Positions 43,650 through 50,832 of a stretch of DNA of 64,000 bases are shown here, piece after piece. The DNA is from Bacteroidales bacterium (lineage in GTDB: Bacteria; Bacteroidota; Bacteroidia; Bacteroidales; G3-4614). The stretch covers positions 248,001-312,000 of the forward strand of contig SUXK01000001.1 in the NCBI GenBank assembly GCA_015061035.1, read 5' to 3'. Position 1 is the stretch's first letter; each line of letters starts with the position of its first letter. The position numbers were made by a program, and so were the translations under genes. The notes below the pieces were generated by a model. That model had not been told where the DNA came from. It saw only the letters and a program-made list of their open reading frames with translations, and did not search any database.

Positions 43650-45080
43650 ATGCAAAATATGAAACAGATAAAATATACAATCGTATCACTCATACTATTA
43701 TTTGTTGCATTACCCCTCTCGGCACAAACATTGGAGGAGGCAAAAAAGATGTATAAACAAGGTGAGTATGTACAACCCAAAGAGGTGTTCCGTAAACAAC
43801 TAAAGAGTCGCCCCAACGATGCACAACTAAACCAATGGTACGGAGTGTGCCTATATGAAACAGGCGAGGCAGAAAAAGCAGAGCCATATCTACAAAAAGC
43901 CGCAAAAAAGAAGATACAGGACTCATACCTATATTTAGGTAAAATAGCATTTGATAACTATAACTTTACCCAAGCAAAAGAGTATTTTGAACAATACATT
44001 GAGGCGTTAGAGAAAAACAAAGGAGATGTAGAAAAGGGAGAGAATCTATATAAAAGAGTCTCACGATGCGAGTCAATGCTACGCCGAACAGAGAAGGTTC
44101 AAATCATAGATTCAATAATAGTGGCACGAGAAAGATTTTTGGATAGTTACAAACTGTCGCACGAGTGTGGCTCACTATCATACTTCTCTGATATTTTCAA
44201 AGGCGATGAGGAGGGAACGCTCTACAAAAATCAACGCAATGACAAAGTGCTTTATGCAACCCCCACAGATAGCATCTACTCAATAAAGATGCGTAATAGA
44301 ATGAATGACGGCAACTGGAGCGAAGAGATACCAGTAGAAGTAATAGCTGATGTGGAAGGGAACAAAGCATATCCATATCTTCTCAGTGACGGATTAACTC
44401 TCTATTTTGCTACTGATAACGACTCATTGTCAATAGGAGGTTACGACATATTTGTAACACGCAAAAACCTGAACAGTGATGAATATCTCTCGCCAAGCAA
44501 TTTGGGAATGCCCTTTAACTCAACCGCAAACGACTATATGATGGTAATAGACGAATATCACAATGTAGGGTGGTTTGCAACCGAGAGAAATCAGCCTTCT
44601 GATAGCGTAGCCATATACATTTATATACCAAATGAGATAAAGGAGATATACAGTGATCTCTCGCTTGATTCAATAAAACCATACGCACAAATAACCTCAA
44701 TATCACAAACATGGCTTGAGGGCGAGGAGCAAAACTATAAACAACTATTAAAGCAGGTATATACCGAGATAAAACCCATACAAAACAAAGAGGAGGCAGA
44801 CTTTGAGTTTATAATAATACCGGGAGTAACCTATACAAAATACACTCAATTCAAGAATTCCAAAGCATTAGAACTCTATAAACTTGCCGAAGGAGTAGAA
44901 CGCGAGATTGCCAATCAACAAGCAACGCTTAAAGAGTTACGCACAAAATATGCCAAAGCAACACCCTCACAAAAAGAGAAACTTGCAGAGTTGATATTAA
45001 AGGCAGAAGATAACCTCAAAACTCTCTATCCTCAACCAGAGCAATATCGCAATGCCGCTCGCCGAGAGGAGGTAAAGTAG
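43650..45080 (+). CDS. Exported TPR and beta-propeller (PD40-like) protein
   Basis: 476 residues. Signal peptide to about 25 (ALPLSA-QT). TPR repeats at about 27-130 (EEAKKMYKQGEYVQPKEVFRKQL, WYGVCLYETGEAEKAEPYLQKA, YLYLGKIAFDNYNFTQAKEYFEQYI). A PD40-like propeller follows (YPYLLSDGLTLYFATDNDSLSIGGYDIFVTRK), then a helical tail. The order resembles PorE-type T9SS periplasmic proteins, but the OmpA-like peptidoglycan-binding end is missing. The start may be the second ATG (43659). A T9SS role is possible but unproven. Confidence 0.75.
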   Translation: MQNMKQIKYTIVSLILLFVALPLSAQTLEEAKKMYKQGEYVQPKEVFRKQLKSRPNDAQLNQWYGVCLYETGEAEKAEPYLQKAAKKKIQDSYLYLGKIAFDNYNFTQAKEYFEQYIEALEKNKGDVEKGENLYKRVSRCESMLRRTEKVQIIDSIIVARERFLDSYKLSHECGSLSYFSDIFKGDEEGTLYKNQRNDKVLYATPTDSIYSIKMRNRMNDGNWSEEIPVEVIADVEGNKAYPYLLSDGLTLYFATDNDSLSIGGYDIFVTRKNLNSDEYLSPSNLGMPFNSTANDYMMVIDEYHNVGWFATERNQPSDSVAIYIYIPNEIKEIYSDLSLDSIKPYAQITSISQTWLEGEEQNYKQLLKQVYTEIKPIQNKEEADFEFIIIPGVTYTKYTQFKNSKALELYKLAEGVEREIANQQATLKELRTKYAKATPSQKEKLAELILKAEDNLKTLYPQPEQYRNAARREEVK

Positions 45081-45092
45081 TTGTCAGCAAAA

Positions 45093-45120
45093 GTAGGGAC
45101 AGAGCATGCTCTGTCCGATA
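45093..45120 (+). repeat. REP palindrome, GACAGAGC class, upstream of RAYT
   Basis: GTAGG-GACAGAGCATGCTCTGTC-CGATA: perfect palindromic core. About 73 bp before the RAYT start codon. Confidence 0.8.
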
Positions 45121-45147
45121 GAAGGATTAAAAGAATATTTTTACGAT

Positions 45148-45175
45148 TAGGGACAGAGTAAACACAGTCCGAAAT
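45148..45175 (+). repeat. Decayed REP palindrome upstream of RAYT
   Basis: TAGGGACAGAGTAAACACAGTCCGAAAT: same ends as the neighbouring REP, imperfect stem. 18 bp before the RAYT start codon. Confidence 0.6.
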
Positions 45176-45192
45176 ATAAATTAAAAAAGATA

Positions 45193-45720
45193 ATGTCCAA
45201 GATATTGCCCAAAAGGAAATCACCTCGAGCACAATGGATAGAATATAATGCAGGATTGTATTTTATAACTATATGTACTCATAATTGGGTACACTATTTT
45301 GGTGAAATAAAATTTGGGAAAATCTATTTAACAGAGTTAGGGGAATATTTAGACAAAACATTACAAGGTGCGAGTAATCACAACAACTATATAAACATAT
45401 TGCAATATGTGATAATGCCAAACCATTTACACGCAATAGTTGAAGTAGAATATGAAGAATATTCGGACAGAGCGTGCTCTGTCCCTACGATGGATGAGCG
45501 TCTGGTAAATAAAGTAAAGTCCCCGAAAATACCACTTCTTTCAATATTTGTCAGATCCTTAAAGTCTGAGATTACAAGATATGCAAATATTAAAAATATT
45601 ACATTCAGATGGCAGAATCGTTATCACGACCATTTAATAAGGGGAGTAGAAGATTGTAACAACATATCTCAATATATAGAAAATAATGTATTAAATTGGG
45701 AAAAAGATTGTTTCTGTTAA
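45193..45720 (+). CDS. REP-associated tyrosine transposase (RAYT, Y1/TnpA-REP family)
   Basis: Single-strand endonuclease of the HUH class that recognises REP hairpins. 175 residues. The HUH motif is H78-L-H80 in VIMPNHLHAIV; a conserved tyrosine is Y130 (KSEITRYAN) in the place of the nucleophile; the C-terminal signature is FRWQNRYHDHLIRG with YIENNVLNWEKD. The start is like other RAYTs (YFITICTHNW at 23-32, LTELGEYL at 46-53). REP palindromes lie on both sides, and one is inside the reading frame at residues 91-99, SDRACSVPT, in the variable loop. All motifs and the frame are intact, so it may be active. Confidence 0.93.
   Translation: MSKILPKRKSPRAQWIEYNAGLYFITICTHNWVHYFGEIKFGKIYLTELGEYLDKTLQGASNHNNYINILQYVIMPNHLHAIVEVEYEEYSDRACSVPTMDERLVNKVKSPKIPLLSIFVRSLKSEITRYANIKNITFRWQNRYHDHLIRGVEDCNNISQYIENNVLNWEKDCFC
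45462..45490 (-). repeat. REP palindrome inside the RAYT reading frame
   Basis: TTCGGACAGAGCGTGCTC followed by TGTCCCTACGA on the plus strand; it is the flanking REP in reverse orientation, with one base change in the core. It is in frame and encodes SDRACSVPT. Confidence 0.8.
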
Positions 45721-45736
45721 GAGTTTGAATAAAAAA

Positions 45737-45765
45737 GTAGGGACAGAGCATGCTCTGTCCGAGAA
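45737..45765 (+). repeat. REP palindrome, GACAGAGC class, downstream of RAYT
   Basis: GTAGG-GACAGAGCATGCTCTGTC-CGAGAA, identical in core to the copy at 45093 and in the same orientation, 17 bp after the RAYT stop. Confidence 0.8.
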
Positions 45766-45810
45766 AGTAATATTGATACAACTTCAAAAAAAGATTTAAC
45801 TACTCTAATC

Positions 45811-45841
45811 TTTGTAAATTTAAAATTTATTAATACTTTTG
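45811..45841 (+). promoter_or_regulatory. Promoter of structured leader, copy B
   Basis: TTTG (45811-45814), 19 bases, TACTTTTG (45834-45841), same arrangement as for copy A. The leader to the ATG at 46246 is about 398 nt. Confidence 0.72.
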
Positions 45842-45844
45842 CAA

Positions 45845-45876
45845 GTAGGGACGTTGGTTTGCCACGTCCGCAAAAA
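45845..45876 (+). repeat. REP-like palindrome, GACGT class
   Basis: GTAGGGACGTTGG-TTTG-CCACGTCCG and A tract; stem GGACGT/ACGTCC with GG/CC inside and a bulged T. Forms the 5' end of leader B, as in leader A. Confidence 0.65.
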
Positions 45877-45984
45877 AAATAATAATAAAAGTAATAACAA
45901 TCTCATCTTTGAACATCCTTTACGGAAGAGGGCTGGGGTGAGGATAAAAAAAATTTGCCTATGAAATAAAACGTATAATTTAAT

Positions 45985-46183
45985 ACGAACATTTTAGATA
46001 TTGGAAAAGCGTTTGCTGATATTCTTATCCTTGAAACTTCGACACTTTCAAACAACCAAGAATAAAGCGAAGACGTTCATGCTATGTATATGGCGTGGGC
46101 TTTACTCGTTTATCTGGTTGTAAGGTAGTCGAAGACCTCAAGGGTGGATAAATAGAGTTTTGTCCGCGTTTTTTTATGTGCGT
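45985..46183 (+). ncRNA. Structured leader RNA element, copy B
   Basis: Same architecture as copies A and C with different helix sequences. Closing helix ACGAACAT (45985-45992) with ATGTGCGT (46176-46183), one mismatch; conserved TTTAGATATTGG; AAAAGCG facing CGCG and a T tract; TTATCC..TTGA with TCAAGG..GGATAA; CTTCGAC with GTCGAAG; ACAACCA with TGGTTGT; apex GTTCATGC/GCGTGGGC. A 5' hairpin CGTAT/ATACG overlaps the closing helix, as in copy A. 62 nt before the ATG of the small lipoprotein. Confidence 0.72.
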
Positions 46184-46245
46184 ATTTCTCAACTTTTTTA
46201 AGGACATAATATTGATAAGTTTATTTTTTTTTAATTTGATAAAAA

Positions 46246-46401
46246 ATGAAAAAGAATATTTATCGTTTCTTTGTGGTGATAGTTGCTACTACATTGCTAA
46301 GTGTTGCACTTCAAAGTTGTGCTATCTTTAGTGATCCAGCCTACCAAGAATCTTTCAGACAAGGATGGAATTTGACTGCACCTGAAGAATATCGTTACTA
46401 A
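46246..46401 (+). CDS. Very small lipoprotein
   Basis: 51 codons, found by reading the frame after leader B. Begins MKKNIYRFFVVIVATTLLS, lipobox LQSC (Cys at residue 25), then a 26-residue mature peptide (AIFSDPAYQESFRQGWNL...). The good lipoprotein signal and the position right after the leader support expression. Function unknown. Confidence 0.65.
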   Translation: MKKNIYRFFVVIVATTLLSVALQSCAIFSDPAYQESFRQGWNLTAPEEYRY

Positions 46402-46476
46402 TTCATTAAAAACAAAAACGGAGTAAACCGAAAAGCCGATAAGTGAGTAGGAGATATATTTAAAATTTAAATTATT

Positions 46477-46803
46477 ATGAAAAAAATATTTTTATTATTA
46501 GCAATCATTTTAGGATTTTCATTTAATATAAATGCAGAAAAAGCAGAAATTACAGGTCAAAAAGATAAATTTGTAGACTATGAAGTTATTCATAATAGCA
46601 GTAATTCACGTGGTCATAGTTATACAATAAAATTTAAGAATGATAATGATTTTTCTGTTATTTTGTCTATCCTTAAACCTAAAGGATGTAGTAACTATTC
46701 GGCGGAATATGGAATATGGATTCTTGCTTATGACACAAAAGAAGTGGTTGTGCTTACAGATGTTGAGCCATATGGGTGGTATATAGCTTTTAGAGAGAGT
46801 TAA
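46477..46803 (+). CDS. Small exported protein of unknown function
   Basis: 108 residues, signal peptide 1-20 (SFNINA-EK). The mature part is beta-rich, with a VDYEVIHNSSNSRGHSYTIKFKNDNDFSVILSI stretch that resembles the middle of the next protein (MRTVYFENYRNIPVTVLYVF). No domain recognised. In the transcript started by leader B. Confidence 0.65.
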   Translation: MKKIFLLLAIILGFSFNINAEKAEITGQKDKFVDYEVIHNSSNSRGHSYTIKFKNDNDFSVILSILKPKGCSNYSAEYGIWILAYDTKEVVVLTDVEPYGWYIAFRES

Positions 46804-46811
46804 ATATTGTT

Positions 46812-47222
46812 ATGTTTATGAGAAAGATACTATTTTTTATCATTATATCTCTATTGTTTAGTTATCAGATGGATGCTCAAAATACTGTTATTATTCAAAA
46901 TAGTACCACAAGTAATAAAGTTGATGATAGTAATAGTAAAGTATTTTATATACAAGGGATACCATCTACTGAGAATATTGGAGGAGTTGATGTTTATACA
47001 GAAGGAAATCCAGATCCATATGGTAATCCTTATATGAGAACTGTATATTTTGAGAATTATAGAAATATACCAGTAACAGTATTGTATGTTTTTACAGTTG
47101 GACGAGGAGGAAATGAAGAGGAGAGAGAAGGCTCTATAACGTTAGGTCCTAAGAAAACAAAATCTTTAGATAGAAGATATAACTCACCTAAGGACTTTAA
47201 ATTAATAGTTAGAGCCTTATAA
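46812..47222 (+). CDS. Small exported protein of unknown function
   Basis: 136 residues; the ATG two codons later (46818) is also possible. Signal peptide to about 22 (SYQMDA-QN). Beta-rich mature part ending in a basic tail (LGPKKTKSLDRRYNSPKDFKLIVRAL). It shares a NxYxxPVTVxxxF-like segment with the gene 9 bp upstream and may be a diverged paralogue. Unknown function. Confidence 0.65.
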   Translation: MFMRKILFFIIISLLFSYQMDAQNTVIIQNSTTSNKVDDSNSKVFYIQGIPSTENIGGVDVYTEGNPDPYGNPYMRTVYFENYRNIPVTVLYVFTVGRGGNEEEREGSITLGPKKTKSLDRRYNSPKDFKLIVRAL

Positions 47223-47243
47223 TTTTATGCAAATTAAAAGACG

Positions 47244-47275
47244 TAAAGAGTTGCACTTAAAAATGCAACTCTTTA
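47244..47275. terminator. Terminator hairpin after island 2
   Basis: TAAAGAGTTGCA (47244-47255) and TGCAACTCTTTA (47264-47275), 12-bp stem with an 8-nt loop. Near-identical arms to the spt terminator at 41777, with a different loop. Confidence 0.6.
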
Positions 47276-47416
47276 CTTTTATATCTAATCTGACTAATTT
47301 TACAACTTAGTCTGAGATTTAACTTATATATTGAATTAGGAATTAGTGTAAAAATGGTCTAATTAATTAAAAATCATTTCTAATTTCTCATTCCTCATTT
47401 CTAATTCAATCTAAAA

Positions 47417-48448
47417 CTATAACAGTTGAATATTATGTTTTAAGCACTCTGCTATTTGCTCTTCAGGCCAGATACTTGCTTGAACCTCTCCAATATGAGC
47501 CTTTTGAAGAAGATACATACACAAGCGAGATTGACCAATACCACCTCCAATTGATAGCGGAAGTTCATCGTTTAGAAGCATTTTGTGGAAACTCAACTCT
47601 GCACGTTCAGGACAACCCTTAATCTCTAATTGACTTTTAAGAGCAACCTTATCAACCCTAATACCCATTGATGAGAGTTCAAAAGGAATATCCAAAATAG
47701 GGTTCCACAACATAATATCACCATTCAAACCTCTGTAACCATCGCTGTTGATAGTAACCCAATCATCGTAGTCGGGAGCGCGTCCATCGTGAGGCTCTCC
47801 GTTTGATAGGTTAGAGCCTATACCAATAATAAATACTGCACCATATTTCTTTGTGATTTTTGCCTCACGCTCTTTTGGAGTGCAGTCGGGGTATAGTTGC
47901 AATAACTCTTCAGAGTTTATGAATGTAATGTTCTCAGGCAAGAAAGGAGTAATATGAGGGAAACTCTCGTAAACCTCCATCTCCAACTCTTTAATAATAG
48001 AGTATAGTTTATTTACAACCTCTTTAAGGTAGTCAAGGTTACGCTCCTTTTCGGTAATAACTTGCTCCCAGTCCCATTGGTCAACGTACAATGAGTGAAG
48101 GTTATCCAAATCCTCATCGCAACGAATTGCATTCATATCGGTGTAGATACCATAACCGGGAGAGATGCCGTATGCTCCTAACTTCATACGTTTCCATTTA
48201 GCAAGAGAGTGAACAACCTCTGCACGTTTACCCATACATTTGATGTTGAACGATACGGGAGCCTCTTTGCCACTCAGGTCATCGTTAATACCTGTTCCCG
48301 ACAATACAAACAATGGAGCAGTTACACGGCGAAGATTAAGTTTCTTTTTAAGTTTATCTTGAAACGAAACTTTTAAAGTTTTAATAGCCTCCTCAGTAGT
48401 TTCGGGAAGCAGTTTAAGTTTATAGTTTCTTGGTATTATAAGTGCCAT
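47417..48448 (-). CDS. asnA: Aspartate-ammonia ligase (AMP-forming asparagine synthetase A)
   Basis: Makes asparagine from aspartate, ammonia and ATP; homologous to class II aminoacyl-tRNA synthetases. 343 residues. Segments seen: VTAPLFVLSGTGINDDLSGKE, EVVHSLAKWKRMKL, YTDMNAIRCDEDLDNLHSLYVDQWDWE, GRAPDYDDW, LNGDIMLWNP and SIGGGIGQSRLCMYLL. Length and order match AsnA. Single gene with a TATATTCG at 48487-48494 as a weak -7 element. Confidence 0.96.
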   Translation of the reverse strand: MALIIPRNYKLKLLPETTEEAIKTLKVSFQDKLKKKLNLRRVTAPLFVLSGTGINDDLSGKEAPVSFNIKCMGKRAEVVHSLAKWKRMKLGAYGISPGYGIYTDMNAIRCDEDLDNLHSLYVDQWDWEQVITEKERNLDYLKEVVNKLYSIIKELEMEVYESFPHITPFLPENITFINSEELLQLYPDCTPKEREAKITKKYGAVFIIGIGSNLSNGEPHDGRAPDYDDWVTINSDGYRGLNGDIMLWNPILDIPFELSSMGIRVDKVALKSQLEIKGCPERAELSFHKMLLNDELPLSIGGGIGQSRLCMYLLQKAHIGEVQASIWPEEQIAECLKHNIQLL

Positions 48449-48526
48449 ATAATGAAATTCTAAACGTTCTTTGTAAAAATATTTTGCGAATATACTAAAA
48501 ACTTCAATAAGTTTTGCTATAAAATG

Positions 48527-49684
48527 TTACAAATACCTATTATCGGGGTATATTAAATATATAAGTCGTAACTTTTTGTAAATATCAAGTTGAGTTTTCC
48601 AACGAGCCTTAATCTCCTCTTCAGTTTTACCGTTGATAATATCTGAGCGTAGTTGAGCATCGCCCGATAACTTCTCAAAAAAGTTGTTGCTGTTAAAGAA
48701 ACTCTCCTTATTTGAGTAGTTGTTATACATATCAATCAAATATTTAAGGCTGAAACCTTGCAACTCTTCGCCCTCTCTAAGGTCAATGCCATAGCATAGT
48801 TCTCCTTTGTGAAGAGGATTTTTGTCAAACCCTTCAAGAGGGGTAGGAGTAAAGGTAAAATCTCCCAAATTTTTATCAGGAGCACCAATCATCTGAAAGG
48901 GATAATAAGTACCTCTGCCCACACTTATTTTTGTACCCTCAAACAGGCACAACGAAGGATAAAGATTTATACTCCTTCCGTTTGGTAGATTAGGCGAAGG
49001 CTTAATTTTAAGTTCGTAACTATCTCCGTGTTTCCACCCATCAACCGCTATAATTTTTAAATCAATATCCTTGCACTCTCCCCAGTTCTCACCCTTAATC
49101 ATAAGAGCAAGTTCAGCAACCGTAAGACCATGCATAATAGGTAAGGGGAGAGTCCCCACAAACGATTTTAAATTCATATCCATAACAGCACCATCAACAA
49201 AGTCGTTGGGGTTTGGTCGGTCTAAAACAACAAACTCTTTACCATGTTCTGCTGCCGATTGCATGGCATAATACATAGTGGATATATAGGTATAAAACCT
49301 TGCACCCACATCCTGAATATCAAATATAATCATATCAATATCCGATAGCTGCTCGGCACTCGGCTTCTTGTTTTTGCCATAGAGGGAAATAATCTTTACT
49401 CCACTACGGGTATCAATACCATCTTTAACACTTTCACCAGCATCAGCATTACCTCTAAAACCATGCTCGGGAGCAAAAATAGTTTTAATATCAATTCCTC
49501 TTGCTTTCAGGGTGTCCACCAAGTGAGTACCACACTCAGTAACCGAAGTTTGATTAACAATAAGAGCCACCCTTTTATTTTGGGTAATCTCAATAATACA
49601 GTCAATCTTATCGGCGCCACATTTAACCTTTGCATTGACAAAAACAAAAGGTAAGAGAAATATAAATATTATGTATCGTTTCAT
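48527..49684 (-). CDS. DUF1343 family exported protein, NamZ-like exo-N-acetylmuramidase
   Basis: 385 residues, signal peptide to about 18 (FVNA-KV). DUF1343 marks: RVALIVNQTSV, IFAPEHGFRG, SLYGKNKKPS, MIIFDIQDVGARFYTYISTMYYAM, VLDRPNPN, LPLPIMHGLTVAELA and NGRSINLYPSLCLFEGT. Characterised relatives (NamZ) cleave terminal non-reducing N-acetylmuramic acid from peptidoglycan fragments; this function is inferred by family. Good promoter just upstream (49720-49750). Confidence 0.88.
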   Translation of the reverse strand: MKRYIIFIFLLPFVFVNAKVKCGADKIDCIIEITQNKRVALIVNQTSVTECGTHLVDTLKARGIDIKTIFAPEHGFRGNADAGESVKDGIDTRSGVKIISLYGKNKKPSAEQLSDIDMIIFDIQDVGARFYTYISTMYYAMQSAAEHGKEFVVLDRPNPNDFVDGAVMDMNLKSFVGTLPLPIMHGLTVAELALMIKGENWGECKDIDLKIIAVDGWKHGDSYELKIKPSPNLPNGRSINLYPSLCLFEGTKISVGRGTYYPFQMIGAPDKNLGDFTFTPTPLEGFDKNPLHKGELCYGIDLREGEELQGFSLKYLIDMYNNYSNKESFFNSNNFFEKLSGDAQLRSDIINGKTEEEIKARWKTQLDIYKKLRLIYLIYPDNRYL

Positions 49685-49719
49685 CTTCTTTTCAGTATGC
49701 TATATACTTTAGTTTACAA

Positions 49720-49750
49720 CAAAGTTAAACAAACCTTTGTCAGTAACAAA
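49720..49750 (-). promoter_or_regulatory. Promoter of the DUF1343 gene
   Basis: Minus strand TTTG (49747-49750), 19 bases, TAACTTTG (49720-49727), 36 bases before the ATG. Confidence 0.68.
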
Positions 49751-49788
49751 AAAAATAACTAAAATTGCAAAAAATAAACATTGATTAT

Positions 49789-50235
49789 ATGAAAGCCTGC
49801 ATAAAAAATATATTAGTTCTCATTGCCATTGTTCTATTTAATGGAACAGCATATGGCGAAGAGGTACAACAAGATAGTGTTATCTTTTCACGAAGTTGTT
49901 CGTTTGAGGAGTCTATTGATATTCTTGGATTTGAAAAACGCTTAAAAGACAAAAACGAACTCTATATAGTTCGTAACAACACCAACCACACAATAACACT
50001 AATAAAATTGAGAGTCTTTTATAAAACCACAAATGATGAAATGTTGGATTATCGCGATGTAACACTCTCTGGCGAGTTGTTGCCACAAACAACAAAGCAG
50101 TTTGAGGTTGTAAGTTTTGATAAAGGCAAACGCTACTATTACCATAAATCACCCGACCAGAATCCAAAGTTAGAGGGCTATCCATTTAAGATAACATACG
50201 AACTTATCCGCTACGATGTAGCAGTTGAGAAGTAG
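49789..50235 (+). CDS. Small exported protein of unknown function
   Basis: 148 residues from the ATG at 49789 (the frame is open from a TTG at 49765, with no signal-like start there). Signal peptide MKACIKNILVLIAIVLFNGT with cleavage near AYG-EE. The mature domain is beta-rich: NELYIVRNNTNHTITLIKLRVFYKT, LLPQTTKQFEVVSFDKGKRYYYH, an immunoglobulin-like pattern. No family name given. Divergent from DUF1343. Confidence 0.68.
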   Translation: MKACIKNILVLIAIVLFNGTAYGEEVQQDSVIFSRSCSFEESIDILGFEKRLKDKNELYIVRNNTNHTITLIKLRVFYKTTNDEMLDYRDVTLSGELLPQTTKQFEVVSFDKGKRYYYHKSPDQNPKLEGYPFKITYELIRYDVAVEK

Positions 50236-50326
50236 TTTATTTAAATTAGGAATTAGGAATGAGAAACTTTACAGATAACTAACAACCGATAGCAATTAAA
50301 CATAACCCACCATAAAATTGTTATAG

Positions 50327-50389
50327 AGAGGAGTAACCCCAGAAAAGAGGTTATTTCTCTTTATTTTATGTTTAATTTTTAAAGGAGGA
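50327..50389 (+). promoter_or_regulatory. hsp20 leader with alternative hairpins
   Basis: Hairpin 1: AGAGGAGTAACC (50327-50338) with GGTTATTTCTCT (50349-50360), 12 bp including two G-T pairs. Alternative: TTTCTCTTT (50354-50362) can pair with the Shine-Dalgarno AAAGGAGGA (50381-50389) with one mismatch. The two share bases and exclude each other. A thermosensor is possible. Confidence 0.4.
50381..50388 (+). promoter_or_regulatory. Strong Shine-Dalgarno of hsp20
   Basis: AAAGGAGG, 7 bases before the first of two adjacent ATG codons (50396, 50399). Such a site is exceptional in this window, where only clpB has another. Confidence 0.8.
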
Positions 50390-50395
50390 CAAATT

Positions 50396-50824
50396 ATGAT
50401 GCCTGTAAAAAAGGGGCAGAACTGGCTGCCTACAATTTTTCACGATTTTTTTGGTAATGAGTGGATTGAACGAGCAAAGAACACATCAACGCCAGCGGTA
50501 AACATTATTGAAAACGACAAGGAGTATGAGGTGCAAATTGCCGCTCCGGGAGTATCAAAAGAAGATATCTGCGTAAATATAAACGAAGATAACTATCTTG
50601 AGATAACAGTTGAGAAAAAAGAGGAGAGTGATGAGAAGGATAAAAAAGGCAAATACCTTCGCCGAGAGTTCTCGTATTCACAATTCCGTCAAACATTGGC
50701 ACTCCCCGATAATATCGAAGCCGATAAAATTGAGGCAACTCAAAAGCACGGAATACTAAAGGTTGTAATTCCCAAGAAGGCACTACCAGCACCAAAAGCA
50801 CCTAAAAGAATAGATATAAAATAG
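50396..50824 (+). CDS. hsp20: Small heat-shock protein, Hsp20/alpha-crystallin family
   Basis: ATP-independent holdase chaperone. 142 residues. The alpha-crystallin domain spans about 36-128: TPAVNIIENDKEYEVQIAAPGVSKEDICVNINED near its start, RREFSYSQFRQTLALPDNIEADKIEATQKHGILKVVIPKK near its end. The IxI-like C-terminal motif is weak (KRIDIK). Translation starts behind a strong Shine-Dalgarno and a foldable leader, which suggests post-transcriptional heat control. Single gene; clpB, the partner disaggregase, is 5 kb away. Confidence 0.95.
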   Translation: MMPVKKGQNWLPTIFHDFFGNEWIERAKNTSTPAVNIIENDKEYEVQIAAPGVSKEDICVNINEDNYLEITVEKKEESDEKDKKGKYLRREFSYSQFRQTLALPDNIEADKIEATQKHGILKVVIPKKALPAPKAPKRIDIK

Positions 50825-50832
50825 TATCTCTA

